Assembly: GCA_963708905.1 (NCBI GenBank)
Contig: CAVPUV010000073.1
Span: 1-64,000, forward strand
From: SHZL01 sp963708905
GTDB taxonomy: Bacteria > Pseudomonadota > Gammaproteobacteria > Xanthomonadales > SZUA-36
DNA length: 64,000 nt
Direction of reading: 5' to 3'
In this document: one piece after another, positions 17,513 to 26,746 of the stretch
Layout of the letters: every line of letters starts with the position of its first letter
Position numbering within the stretch: the first letter of the stretch is position 1
Translations under genes and position numbers: made by a program
The notes under the pieces: model-generated
What the model saw: only the letters and a program-made list of their open reading frames with translations
Told to the model about the DNA's origin: nothing
Database searches by the model: none

Positions 17513-18246
17513 TCATAAGCTTCATCCGGGATGTCAGCATTGGAATAGACCGCCTGGGTATCGTCCAGCTCCTCCAGCATATCGAGAAAACCCAGGACTT
17601 TCCGCCCGGTATCGAGATCCAGCTCGACTTCAATGCTGGCGCGCATCGTGATCTCCGAGTTTTCCGGGGCCAAATCGGCCTGCTCCATGTGCTCCACCAC
17701 CTGGGTATAGGTTTCTGGTGAGGTGATCACTTCGATGGAGCCATCATCTGCTGCGATGACATCCGTGGCGCCTGCTTCCAGCGCCGCCTCCATGACGGCT
17801 TCTTCATTGGCGCCGGGAGCATAGTTCAGCACCCCGATATTGTCGAACAGGTAAGCCACTGAACCCTCGGTTCCCAGGTTGCCGCCATGCTTGGAGAAAG
17901 CGTGACGAACCTCTGCCACCGTGCGATTGCGGTTGTCGGTCAGGGTTTGCACCATCACCGCCACGCCACCCTGGGCATAGCCTTCATAGCGTATTTCTTC
18001 GTAGTTGACGCCTTCCAGCTCACCCGCCGCTTTCTTGATGGCCCGTTCCATTGTGTCTTTCGGCATGTTGGCTGCATTGGCTTTATCAATCGCCAGCCGC
18101 AGACGGGGATTGCAGGCAGGATCGCTGCCGCCGTGACGGGCCGCGACGGCCAGTTCACGGTTGACGCGGGTAAAGATTTTTCCACGCTGAGCATCGACTG
18201 CTCTTTTGCGGTGTTGAATATTGGCCCATTTACTGTGTCCGGCCAT
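17509..18246 (-). CDS. yebC: YebC/PmpR family translational regulator
   Basis: 245 residues beginning MAGHSKWANIQHRK, the hallmark of the family, with the conserved GGNLGTEGSVAYLF segment. Classed as a DNA-binding transcriptional regulator in older work; recent studies place YebC proteins on ribosomes relieving stalls at polyproline. Placed before ruvC as in many gammaproteobacteria. Confidence 0.96.
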   Translation of the reverse strand: MAGHSKWANIQHRKRAVDAQRGKIFTRVNRELAVAARHGGSDPACNPRLRLAIDKANAANMPKDTMERAIKKAAGELEGVNYEEIRYEGYAQGGVAVMVQTLTDNRNRTVAEVRHAFSKHGGNLGTEGSVAYLFDNIGVLNYAPGANEEAVMEAALEAGATDVIAADDGSIEVITSPETYTQVVEHMEQADLAPENSEITMRASIEVELDLDTGRKVLGFLDMLEELDDTQAVYSNADIPDEAYE

Positions 18247-18280
18247 GTCAAAGCTTCCTTATATGCCTGTTTCAACCTAG

Positions 18281-18430
18281 GGAAGCTCTGAATAATTCAT
18301 CCTTGAATTATCAGAGCACGCCAAACAAAAAATGTGATTTTTGTTTGGCTCTCATTTTCAATGGCTTACAGCCATTGAAAATGTTGGCACATCCCTGTGC
18401 CAAGGAAACTCTGATTTAATCAGAGTTTCC
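18281..18430. repeat. Family-2 element: string of five consecutive hairpins
   Basis: From ggaagctctgaataatt to aatcagagtttcc, five separate near-perfect stems follow each other: gctctgaataattca (18284-18316), gccaaacaaaaa/tttttgtttggc, cattttcaatggct/agccattgaaaatg, ttggcaca/tgtgccaa, and ggaaactctgatt/aatcagagtttcc. It separates yebC from the hydrolase gene and contains no ORF. The last stem could end hydrolase transcription. Confidence 0.8.
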
Positions 18431-18442
18431 TTTGGAATTTTA

Positions 18443-19093
18443 TCACGAAAGGCGTTCACCACGGCCTGCTCCAACCGCCGAAAAACGGCCATTCTGGAGG
18501 AAACCGAGAACTTGTTCTCCAACCTGGCCGGAAAACAACATACCGGTATGGCTCACGGGTAATACCACCCGCCCGCTCAGCCCCGGTGCATCCGCCTCAC
18601 CTAGCGCAACGGTGCCGTCACTGACTGCACCCGGCCGTCCGAGCAATCGCCCCAGGCCAAGTGCTTTACAACCGGCAATCATGCCGATCTCGCGGCCCTC
18701 CGCCCAGCGCGGCTGTGCCTGGCAAAGATCGGTGGCAAGCGCTCCAAGAAGCACCGCGCCTCCGGGTAATCGCAGCAGGCGGCGGGCCACCCGGCTACCC
18801 TGCAATGGGGTTCCGAGCAATACCACACGGCCGCTTGCAAGCTCCGGTTCATTGGCCAGCATGTGCACTATCACCAGTCCGCCCATGCTGTGCCCCACGA
18901 AATGCAGCGCGGTGGAATGGCTTTGCCGTGCAAACTGCGCCAGCTCGCGCGCATGCACCGCCACGGGGGATGACGTCGGGTGGTAGGCAAACTGCCGCAC
19001 GACATGGCCCGCGCGCCGCAGGCGACGCGCCAGCACCGCCATGGCCCAGGGGCCATACCACAAACCGTGCACCAGGATCACTTCCATCGTCAT
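18443..19093 (-). CDS. Alpha/beta hydrolase, lipase-like
   Basis: 216 residues. The oxyanion-side motif VILVHGLWYGPWAM and nucleophile elbow GHSMGG (Ser near 86) are typical of small triacylglycerol lipase/PGAP1-like esterases. The C-terminal catalytic His is likely in VLPVSHTGMLFS. No signal peptide, so cytoplasmic. Gap of six bases from the rarD stop suggests co-transcription with rarD. Substrate unknown. Confidence 0.85.
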   Translation of the reverse strand: MTMEVILVHGLWYGPWAMAVLARRLRRAGHVVRQFAYHPTSSPVAVHARELAQFARQSHSTALHFVGHSMGGLVIVHMLANEPELASGRVVLLGTPLQGSRVARRLLRLPGGAVLLGALATDLCQAQPRWAEGREIGMIAGCKALGLGRLLGRPGAVSDGTVALGEADAPGLSGRVVLPVSHTGMLFSGQVGEQVLGFLQNGRFSAVGAGRGERLS

Positions 19094-19099
19094 ATCGAG

Positions 19100-19996
19100 T
19101 TAAATGCCTGCGCGGCGGCTGCGCACAAAGGACTCCGAAGAAACCAGGGCCAGCCCGAGCCAGATGCAGGCGAACGCGACGGTGTGTCCCTGGGTAAAAG
19201 CTTCGTGGTAAACAAATACCGCCAGCAGGGAGCTCGTGGTAGGCGAAATGTATTGGAAAAACCCAACCGTGCTCAAGGCCAGGTGCCGCGCGGCCACGTT
19301 GAACCACACCAGGGGCAGAACCGTGATCAGGCCGGACAGCACCAGCAACAAATCCAGTCGCAAGCTGGCATGAGCAAATACCAGCACGCCGTGACCCTTG
19401 GCCCAGAACAGATACACCACGGCCGGTGCGGCCAGCAACAGCGTTTCCCACAACAAACCCACCATCGGCCCGACGCCCAGTTTCTTGCGCAGCAGAACAT
19501 AGAATCCAACACTGGCGGCGAGGGACAGTGAAATCCATGGCGCCACGCCCAGAAACCAGGCGAGGTAAACCGTGCCGGCAGTGGCGATGGCAACGGCTGC
19601 AATCTGAATCGCGGTCAGGCGTTCCTGCAAAAAGATGATACCGAGCAGGACATTGAACAGCGGGGTAATGAAGTAGCCCAGGCTGGTGGCCAATATCTGG
19701 CCGTTATTGATGGCCCAGACGAAGATAAGCCAGTTGCCCACGATCAGAGTGCCTGAAAGGCTGAGGATGGCCACGGTGCGGGGCGGCAAGCGCAGGCGCC
19801 GCCAGAACCCAGGACCATCCCGCAGCAGCAGAAACCCAGCCAGCATGGGGATGGACCAAAGGATGCGGTGGACAATGATTTCCAATGGCGGTACCGCGGC
19901 AATCCATTTGAAATAGACCGGCACCAGGCCCCAGATGGTAAACGCACCCAGGGCCGCGGCAATACCCAGCCGCTGCTTGTTCGATTCCTGATTCAA
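19100..19996 (-). CDS. rarD: EamA family transporter RarD
   Basis: 298 residues with about ten transmembrane helices. The start is a TTG; the N-terminus it gives (FTIWGLVPVYFKWIAAVPPLEIIVHRILWS) aligns with RarD. A drug/metabolite transporter; in Enterobacteria the phenotype is chloramphenicol sensitivity and its substrate is unsettled. It starts 19 bases after aspS. Confidence 0.88.
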   Translation of the reverse strand: MNQESNKQRLGIAAALGAFTIWGLVPVYFKWIAAVPPLEIIVHRILWSIPMLAGFLLLRDGPGFWRRLRLPPRTVAILSLSGTLIVGNWLIFVWAINNGQILATSLGYFITPLFNVLLGIIFLQERLTAIQIAAVAIATAGTVYLAWFLGVAPWISLSLAASVGFYVLLRKKLGVGPMVGLLWETLLLAAPAVVYLFWAKGHGVLVFAHASLRLDLLLVLSGLITVLPLVWFNVAARHLALSTVGFFQYISPTTSSLLAVFVYHEAFTQGHTVAFACIWLGLALVSSESFVRSRRAGI

Positions 19997-20015
19997 TCAG
20001 TCTTCGGCTCTGTTT

Positions 20016-21773
20016 TTAATCCAGGTTGCGGATATGCAGTTCGGCCAGTTGCAGGTCGCTGACGGCGGAAGGCGCCGCCGTCAAAAGACACTGTGCCGTG
20101 GTGGTTTTCGGAAAAGCAATCACATCGCGGATGGAATCCTCATTCGCCATCAGGGCGGCAATCCGGTCCAGTCCAAAGGCAATACCACCGTGCGGCGGTG
20201 CGCCATACTTCAGGGCGTCCAGCAGAAAACCGAATTTGTCTTGTGCCTCCTGCTCCCCGATACCGAGCAGGCTGAACACTGCCTGCTGCATCCGTGGATT
20301 ATGAATACGAATGGAACCGCCGCCGATTTCAGCCCCATTGAGCACCATGTCATATCCCTTGGACAGCGCAGCGGCCGGGCCGGCAAGCAGCGCCTCGGCA
20401 TCGCTTTCCACCGGCGCGGTGAAGGGGTGATGCATGGCCAGATAACGCCCGGCTGTTCCATCCCATTCGAACATCGGGAACTGGGTGACCCAGAGCGGCT
20501 GCCAACCCGCCGGCACGCGTCCCAGGTCATGCGCCACCCGCACCCGCAGTTGACCCATGAAATTGCTCACGGTCAACCACTCTCCCGCGCCAAAAAACAG
20601 CAGGTCGCCATCCAGGGCGGCGGTGGCCCGGGCGATGCCCTGCCAGGCTGTTTCGTCGAGGAATTTGGCGATGGGAGACTGCAGGCCCTGCAGCCCGGAA
20701 CCGCTGTCATTCACCTTGATCCAGGCCAGGCCTTTGGCGCCATGACGGCCGACAAAATGTGTGTACTCGTCGATCTGCTTGCGTGAAAGTCCTGCCCCTC
20801 CAGGGATGCGCAGGGCGGCCACGCGCGAACCTGCGTCCGCCGCCGGCGCGGCGAATACCTTGAACTCGATGTGCCGTACGTATTCATCGACAGTAACAAG
20901 TTCGCCGGCAATTCTCAGATCAGGCTTGTCCGAGCCGAAACGATCCATGGCCTCGCGCCAACTCAGGCGCGGGAACGGTTGGGGCAGATCGACGCCCAGG
21001 GTGGCGCGAAATACCTGGCACATCATTTGTTCCGCGCAGTCCTGCACCATGCGTTCATCGACGAAGGCCATTTCCATATCGAGCTGGGTGAATTCGGGCT
21101 GGCGATCCGCGCGCAGATCCTCGTCACGAAAACAGCGGGCAATCTGGTAGTAGCGATCCATTCCGGCCATCATCAGCAATTGCTTGAACAACTGCGGAGA
21201 TTGCGGCAGCGCATAGAACTGCCCGGCATGCACACGGCTGGGAACCAGGTAGTCCCGGGCCCCTTCGGGGGTTGCGCGGGTGAGGATGGGCGTTTCCATT
21301 TCGATAAATCCGGCGCTGTCCAGGTGGCTGCGAATGGCGCGGTACAGGGCGGCCCGTTGCTTGAGGTTCTTCTGCATGCGAGGGCGGCGCAGATCCAGGT
21401 AACGGTATTTCAACCGCACTTCCTCGCCATCCTCATCGGTCATCATCAGCGGCATGGGGGCCGAAGGGTTCAGCAACTCCACTTCGCTGGCCACCACTTC
21501 CACCCGTCCGGTTGCCATCGATTCATTCCACTGGCTCTCGGGGCGCAGCCTGACCAGGCCAGTGATGCGGACACAGTACTCATTACGCAGGCTTTCAGCG
21601 GCGGAAAATGCCGCACTGCCGGGCTCGATCACTACCTGCACAATCCCGGCGATATCCCTGACGCCCAGGAATATCAGGCCGCCAAGGTCGCGGCGGCGAT
21701 CGACCCAACCGCACAGGGTGACGGGCTGTGCCGTGATCTGTTCGTTTACTTCGCCACAATAATGGGTGCGCAT
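20016..21773 (-). CDS. aspS: Aspartate--tRNA ligase
   Basis: 585 residues: OB-fold anticodon-binding domain (VTLCGWVDRRRDLGGLIFLGVRD), class II motif 1-2 region (ETPILTRATPEGARDYLVPSR, YYQIARCFRDEDLRADRQPEFTQLD), the bacterial GAD insertion, and motif 3 (PPHGGIAFGLDRIAAL). Charges tRNA-Asp, and tRNA-Asn in organisms lacking asnS. The ATG is only three bases from a 271-bp palindromic element, so the element must provide the leader and ribosome site; the best available match is CAGG about ten bases upstream. Confidence 0.97.
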   Translation of the reverse strand: MRTHYCGEVNEQITAQPVTLCGWVDRRRDLGGLIFLGVRDIAGIVQVVIEPGSAAFSAAESLRNEYCVRITGLVRLRPESQWNESMATGRVEVVASEVELLNPSAPMPLMMTDEDGEEVRLKYRYLDLRRPRMQKNLKQRAALYRAIRSHLDSAGFIEMETPILTRATPEGARDYLVPSRVHAGQFYALPQSPQLFKQLLMMAGMDRYYQIARCFRDEDLRADRQPEFTQLDMEMAFVDERMVQDCAEQMMCQVFRATLGVDLPQPFPRLSWREAMDRFGSDKPDLRIAGELVTVDEYVRHIEFKVFAAPAADAGSRVAALRIPGGAGLSRKQIDEYTHFVGRHGAKGLAWIKVNDSGSGLQGLQSPIAKFLDETAWQGIARATAALDGDLLFFGAGEWLTVSNFMGQLRVRVAHDLGRVPAGWQPLWVTQFPMFEWDGTAGRYLAMHHPFTAPVESDAEALLAGPAAALSKGYDMVLNGAEIGGGSIRIHNPRMQQAVFSLLGIGEQEAQDKFGFLLDALKYGAPPHGGIAFGLDRIAALMANEDSIRDVIAFPKTTTAQCLLTAAPSAVSDLQLAELHIRNLD

Positions 21774-21776
21774 GTA

Positions 21777-22047
21777 CTAGGGCCTGTTAACATTTACCCG
21801 GTCGCCGCGGCGAGGGCCATTTTTTCGCCAGGCCAGGCGCGGCGAGCGTGGTGTAGTCAGTCTACACGAGCGAGCCGCAACGCCGCCTGGCGGAAAAATG
21901 GCCACGCCCCGAAGGGTTGCGCCCAAAAAACGCCCTGGCGGCGTTGCTCGTCGTTCATTTAGTGTCACTAAACTTCTCTCCTCGCGCCTTGCCAGGGCGT
22001 TTTTTGGGCAGCAACGCGGTGATCGGGTAAATGTTAACAGGCCCTAG
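21777..22047. mobile_element. Family-4 MITE-like element abutting aspS
   Basis: A 271-bp non-coding element bounded by 24-bp perfect inverted repeats (21777-21800, 22024-22047; core agggcctgttaacattta). Inside are two further large inverted repeats, ggccattttttcgccaggc with its partner near 21885-21905, and cgcccaaaaaacgccctgg with its partner near 21990-22010. The structure is that of a non-autonomous miniature transposon. It fills nearly all of the 303 bases between aspS and fmdB; a short frame within it is not a gene. Confidence 0.82.
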
Positions 22048-22076
22048 CAACTCCTGGAATGCAACAAAAAAGGGAT

Positions 22077-22478
22077 TCAAGCCGTGTCAGACGCGCTGCC
22101 ACCCGTCGTTTTGCTTTTGCCGGCATTGGCAGAATCCGCTGAACCACCAGCCGGCGGAGCGACCTTGGCGGCGCCATCGCTTTTCCCCCCTGCTGCTTCA
22201 GCTGTGGCGGCGCCATCGCTTTTCCCCCCTGCTGCTTCAGCTGTGGCGGCGCCATCGCTTTTCCCGCCCGAAGATTCTGCAAGATTTCGCTTGTTTCCCT
22301 GTTTGAAATCCGTCTCGTACCAGCCAGCGCCTTTGAGACGGAAACCGGCAGCTGATATGAGCCGGCGCAATTTTGCCTTGCCACATTGCGGACAAACCGT
22401 GAGTACGGGGTCGCTCAAACGTTGCAGTTTTTCCAGTTCGTGGTGACACGACTGACAGCGGTATTCATAAATGGGCAT
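22077..22478 (-). CDS. FmdB family zinc-ribbon protein
   Basis: 133 residues. N-terminal MPIYEYRCQSC with Cys pairs at 8/11 and 29/32 forms the FmdB zinc ribbon; the family usually precedes aspS in gammaproteobacteria. After about residue 70 the sequence becomes a Gly/Ala/Ser/Lys repeat (GGKSDGAATAEAA, 2.5 copies), longer than in compact family members. Function unknown; a regulator role has been proposed for the family. Confidence 0.9.
   Translation of the reverse strand: MPIYEYRCQSCHHELEKLQRLSDPVLTVCPQCGKAKLRRLISAAGFRLKGAGWYETDFKQGNKRNLAESSGGKSDGAATAEAAGGKSDGAATAEAAGGKSDGAAKVAPPAGGSADSANAGKSKTTGGSASDTA
22168..22267. repeat. 39-bp tandem repeat in fmdB
   Basis: Units start at 22168, 22207 and 22246 and are identical or nearly so, encoding the 13-residue GGKSDGAATAEAA. 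In-frame length change would vary the tail without breaking the gene. Confidence 0.9.
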
Positions 22479-22644
22479 ATTCTTGTTCCTGCAGGGTAGC
22501 GGGCAATTATAAGTGATGCGCCACAGGTGGGGGCGATTTCAAGGATTTCCAGCGCCCCATGAAAGGACAGAACTGATATGATCAGCGGCTTTCCTGTAAG
22601 ACTGTTTCCAGGCCGGATTTCCGGCATTATCTACGAGAACTGCC

Positions 22645-24327
22645 ATGATTCGATTTTGCACGATGGTGTTATCCCTGCCTTTAATGCTGACGGCTTGCCA
22701 GCAGCATGAGGAAGCCGCGGCGCCTGCCGCCGCGGACGCTACTGCACCAGCCGAAACGGCGGACGCGGAAGCCCTGTCCGCGCAACCCTCGCGCTTTGAC
22801 ATTTACGCCACCGTCCGCCTGACTGCGGATCTCAGCCACTTGACCGACCAGCAGAGGAAGATGATTCCCTTGCTGATCCAGGCTGCAAAGATCATGGACG
22901 ACCTGTTCTGGCAACAGACCTATGGGGACAAGGAAGCTTTTCTTGGCAGCATCAGTAATGCGCGGGAACGGCGGTTTGCGGACATCAATTACGGGCCCTG
23001 GGACCGGCTGGCCGCGGATGCGCCGTTTATCGAAAGCGCCGGCCCAAAGCCGCCGGGTGCGCGCTTTTACCCACAGGACATGAGCAAGCAGGAATTCGAA
23101 TCCTGGGATCAGGAGGACAAAGACGGACTGTATTCGCTGGTGGTCCGCAACCAACAGGGCAGCCTGGGCCTGGTGCCTTACAGCAAGGCCTACCAGGACG
23201 AACTGGGCCGGGCCGCCAGCCTGCTCCGGCAGGCCGCCGAACTGGCCGACGATGCGGAATTCAGCAACTACCTGCTGATGCGCGCGCATGCACTCGAGAC
23301 CGACGATTACCAGTCATCCGACATGGCCTGGATGGAGATGAAAAACAATCCGATCGAACTGGTGATCGGGCCGATCGAAACCTATGAGGACCATTTGTTC
23401 GGATACCGCGCCGCATTCGAAGCCTTTGTGCTGCTCAAAGACCCGGTGTGGAGCGACCGCCTGGCGCGCTTTGCCGAGTACCTGCCCGAACTGCAAACCG
23501 GCTTGCCGGTGGCGGATGCGTACAAGCGCGAAAAGCCCGGTTCCGCTGCCGACCTTAATGCTTATGACGTCATTTACTACGCCGGACATGGCAACGCCGG
23601 CGCCAAAACAATCGCGATCAATCTGCCGAACGACGAGCAGGTGCAGTTGGCCAAAGGCACCCGCCGCCTGCAGTTGAAGAATGCGATGCTGGCCAAGTAC
23701 AAGCAGATTCTGCTGCCAATCGCCGACATGCTGATCGCGGACGATCAACGCCCGCATATTACCTTCGACTCGTTTTTTGGCAACACCATGTTCCACGAAG
23801 TGGCGCATGGTCTGGGCATCAAGAACACGCTGGATGGACAAAACACCGTGCACCAGGCGCTGAAGGAGCATGACTCGGCGCTGGAGGAGGGCAAAGCCGA
23901 TATCCTGGGACTGTACATGGTGCAGAAACTGCGGGAAAAAGGGGAGATCACCGAGGGTGAACTGATGGACGACTATGTCACCTTCATGGCCGGCATTTTC
24001 CGTTCCGTGCGCTTCGGTGCCTCCGAAGCCCATGGCGTGGCCAACATGATCCGCTTCAATTTCTTCCAGCAGGCCGGCGCCTTTACCCGCGATGAAAAGA
24101 GCGGAAAATACCGCGTCCACGTGGCCGAATTCGAGCAAGCGGTGGAAGATTTGAGCCGGACCCTGCTGACCTTGCAGGGTGACGGCAATTATGCAGAAGT
24201 GGACGCGTTCGTTCGCCGCTATGCGCGTATTGACGACCCGTTACAGGCCGACCTCGACCGGCTGGCGGCGGCCAGCATTCCGGTCGATATCGTTTTCGAG
24301 CAGGGGACAGAGGTTCTAGGGTTATAG
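22645..24327 (+). CDS. M49-like (dipeptidyl-peptidase III family) lipoprotein
   Basis: 560 residues. A lipobox (LPLMLTAC, Cys18) marks it as a lipoprotein. The zinc motif HEVAHGLG is at about 384-391 and the second-ligand motif EEGKADILG about 50 residues later, as in bacterial M49-type metallopeptidases; classical DPP III has HELLGH, so the five-residue HExxH form here is the variant seen in some bacterial relatives. It would remove dipeptides or trim short peptides at the envelope. It precedes proB by six bases, so the two may share a transcript. Confidence 0.85.
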   Translation: MIRFCTMVLSLPLMLTACQQHEEAAAPAAADATAPAETADAEALSAQPSRFDIYATVRLTADLSHLTDQQRKMIPLLIQAAKIMDDLFWQQTYGDKEAFLGSISNARERRFADINYGPWDRLAADAPFIESAGPKPPGARFYPQDMSKQEFESWDQEDKDGLYSLVVRNQQGSLGLVPYSKAYQDELGRAASLLRQAAELADDAEFSNYLLMRAHALETDDYQSSDMAWMEMKNNPIELVIGPIETYEDHLFGYRAAFEAFVLLKDPVWSDRLARFAEYLPELQTGLPVADAYKREKPGSAADLNAYDVIYYAGHGNAGAKTIAINLPNDEQVQLAKGTRRLQLKNAMLAKYKQILLPIADMLIADDQRPHITFDSFFGNTMFHEVAHGLGIKNTLDGQNTVHQALKEHDSALEEGKADILGLYMVQKLREKGEITEGELMDDYVTFMAGIFRSVRFGASEAHGVANMIRFNFFQQAGAFTRDEKSGKYRVHVAEFEQAVEDLSRTLLTLQGDGNYAEVDAFVRRYARIDDPLQADLDRLAAASIPVDIVFEQGTEVLGL

Positions 24328-24333
24328 AATTGT

Positions 24334-25449
24334 ATGGAACGGCGGAAGAACAGCAAACGGATTGTCGTCAAGGTGGGGAGCCAGGTTCTGTGCAACGCGA
24401 CCGGTGCGCTGAACATCCCTGTACTGACCAGTCTGGCCAGTCAAATCAGTGCTCTCGGCCGGCAAGGCTGGCACACTCTGTTGGTATCCTCTGGCGCTGT
24501 GGCTTCCGGCATGGGGGTGATGCAGACAGAACCAGGGGCACAAAAACTGCGAAGAATTCCCAATCCGGTCACCCGCAAACAGGCACTGGCTGCTGCCGGA
24601 CAGGTGCGTCTGATGGAGACCTGGCGACAGCACTTCAATGCGCATGAACTGACCGTGGCCCAGGTGCTGGCGACCCGCAGCGACTTCCAGACGCGGCGGC
24701 ATTATCTCAATATGCGGGCGTGTATAGAGGCTTTGCTGGACTGTGGGGTCATCCCCATCGTCAATGAAAATGACGTTGTCGCGGTCACTGAACTGATGTT
24801 CACCGATAACGACGAACTGGCGGGTCTGTTGGCCGGCATGGTGAACGCCGAACTGTTGTGTCTGCTGAGCACCGTCGCCGGCGTTTATGACCGCGCCATG
24901 GATCAGCCGGGGTCTTGCCGTATCAGCCGCTGGGATGACCGCAGGCATCAGATCGAAGACATCGTGCAACGCGGCACATCCGAACTCGGACGTGGCGGAA
25001 TGCACAGCAAGATCACGGTCGCACGCAAGGCCGCCAACCTGGGTACCGAGGTGGTTATTGCCGACGGCACTGCCGGCGGCATCCTGCTGGACGTCGTGGC
25101 CGGCGGTGACGTTGGAACGCGTTTTCCGGCGCACCGCGAAGCGTCTTCAGCCAAGCGCTGGCTGGCCAGTGCCCAGGGCGTTGCCGGCGGTAGTGTGACG
25201 GTCAATGCCGGAGCGGAAGCCGCCCTGCTCGATCGTAGCCGTCTGGCCAGCCTGCTGCCGGTAGGAATCGAGTCGGTTGAAGGGCCCTTTGAGCGCGGCA
25301 ACGTCATACAAATCCGCAACAGCGAGCACAAAGTGCTGGGCTGCGGGCGCGCCCGTTACGACTACCGCGAGGCGGAAAAGCTGCAGGGACAACGTGGACA
25401 CAAGCCGCTGATCCACTACGATTACCTCTACCTGATCACGCCTGCATGA
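24334..25449 (+). CDS. proB: Glutamate 5-kinase
   Basis: 371 residues: amino-acid kinase domain (RIVVKVGSQVL, LVSSGAVASGM, VNENDVVAV, FTDNDELAGLLAGMV, GRGGMHSKI) followed by a C-terminal PUA domain from about 280. First step of proline synthesis, feedback-inhibited by proline in the family. Five bases before proA. Confidence 0.96.
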   Translation: MERRKNSKRIVVKVGSQVLCNATGALNIPVLTSLASQISALGRQGWHTLLVSSGAVASGMGVMQTEPGAQKLRRIPNPVTRKQALAAAGQVRLMETWRQHFNAHELTVAQVLATRSDFQTRRHYLNMRACIEALLDCGVIPIVNENDVVAVTELMFTDNDELAGLLAGMVNAELLCLLSTVAGVYDRAMDQPGSCRISRWDDRRHQIEDIVQRGTSELGRGGMHSKITVARKAANLGTEVVIADGTAGGILLDVVAGGDVGTRFPAHREASSAKRWLASAQGVAGGSVTVNAGAEAALLDRSRLASLLPVGIESVEGPFERGNVIQIRNSEHKVLGCGRARYDYREAEKLQGQRGHKPLIHYDYLYLITPA

Positions 25450-25453
25450 TGCA

Positions 25454-26743
25454 ATGAACATGAAAACCGAACCGCTCAGTGACGTAAGCCATGCCGTGAG
25501 CGAACAACTGCGCGCCACCCGCGAGGCGTCCCGCGGCCTTTTATCCCATCCGGCTGCAACCATCGACGCCGTATTGAATGCCCTCGCCGATCGCCTGATC
25601 GCCGCGGCGCCACGGATTCTGCAGGCCAACCGGCGTGACCTCGCGCGCATGGATGAGCACGATCCGAAATTCGATCGCCTGTTGCTTGATCATGGCCGCC
25701 TGCATGGCATCGCCGCCGATCTGCGTCATGTCGCCAGCCTGCCTTCCCCCATCGGTGAAGTGCTGCTGCAAAAGACGCTGGAAAACGGGCTTGCGCTGTG
25801 CAAGGTGCGCGTGCCGATGGGGGTTATCGCGGTCATATTCGAATCCCGGCCCAACGTCACCTTCGATGTCTTCGCCTTGTGCCTCAAAACACGCAATGCC
25901 TGCGTCCTCAAGGGCAGCAGTGATGCCGAAGATACCAACCGGGTCGTGGTGGAATTGATCCATGAAGTGTTGCTTGCCCACGGACTCGACCCCAAAGTGG
26001 TCTACCTTGCCCCTCCGCAGCGGCAGTACTTGCCGCAGATTCTGCAGGCTGTCGGCCTGATCGACCTGGCGATCCCCAGGGGTTCGCGCGGCCTGATCGA
26101 TTTTGTCCGCGACAATGCCCGCATCCCGGTGATCGAAACCGGCGCCGGCATCGTACATACCTATGTCGACGCGTCGGCCGATGTGGGCCAGGCGGCCACC
26201 ATCATCACCAATGCCAAGGCGCGCAGAGTCAGCGTCTGCAATGCCCTGGACACCCTGATATTGCATCGCGACCTGTTAGCGGACCTGCCTGCCTTGTTGC
26301 ATACACTGGGTGCGGAATTTGCCGTCGAAGTGTTCGCCGATGAGGAAGCCTTCGCCAGTTTGCAAGGGCGGTACCCGGCCAGTCTCAAGCCGGCCCGCGA
26401 AGAGCATTTCGGGCAGGAGTTTCTGGCCTACCGCATGTCGGTGAAAACGGTATCCGGCCTCGGAGAAGCGCTGGAACACATACATCGATACAGTTCAAAA
26501 CACTCGGAAGCCATCGTGGCGCAGGACCCGGTGGTCATTGAACGATTTTTGCTGGAGGTGGATGCCGCGGTGGTATTGGCCAATACCTCGACCGCTTTCA
26601 CCGACGGCGCGCAATTTGGCATGGGTGCGGAAATCGGTATCAGCACACAGAAACTGCACGCACGCGGGCCCATGGCGCTGGCGGAAATCACCAGCTACAA
26701 GTGGCTGGTCCGGGGCGATGGCCAGGTCCGTCCGATGAGCTGA
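25454..26743 (+). CDS. proA: Glutamate-5-semialdehyde dehydrogenase (gamma-glutamyl phosphate reductase)
   Basis: 429 residues of the aldehyde dehydrogenase superfamily. Recognisable segments are MGVIAVIFESRPNVTFDVFALCLKTRNA, LKGSSDAEDTNR and the catalytic Cys motif RRVSVCNALDT. Second step of proline synthesis, using NADPH. Starts at ATGAACATG; the second ATG is also possible. Confidence 0.97.
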   Translation: MNMKTEPLSDVSHAVSEQLRATREASRGLLSHPAATIDAVLNALADRLIAAAPRILQANRRDLARMDEHDPKFDRLLLDHGRLHGIAADLRHVASLPSPIGEVLLQKTLENGLALCKVRVPMGVIAVIFESRPNVTFDVFALCLKTRNACVLKGSSDAEDTNRVVVELIHEVLLAHGLDPKVVYLAPPQRQYLPQILQAVGLIDLAIPRGSRGLIDFVRDNARIPVIETGAGIVHTYVDASADVGQAATIITNAKARRVSVCNALDTLILHRDLLADLPALLHTLGAEFAVEVFADEEAFASLQGRYPASLKPAREEHFGQEFLAYRMSVKTVSGLGEALEHIHRYSSKHSEAIVAQDPVVIERFLLEVDAAVVLANTSTAFTDGAQFGMGAEIGISTQKLHARGPMALAEITSYKWLVRGDGQVRPMS

Positions 26744-26746
26744 TCC

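Noticed and set aside
21777..21968. 63-codon minus frame inside the element upstream of aspS
   Set aside because: It spans an inverted repeat end and inner palindromes; repeat-derived, not a gene.
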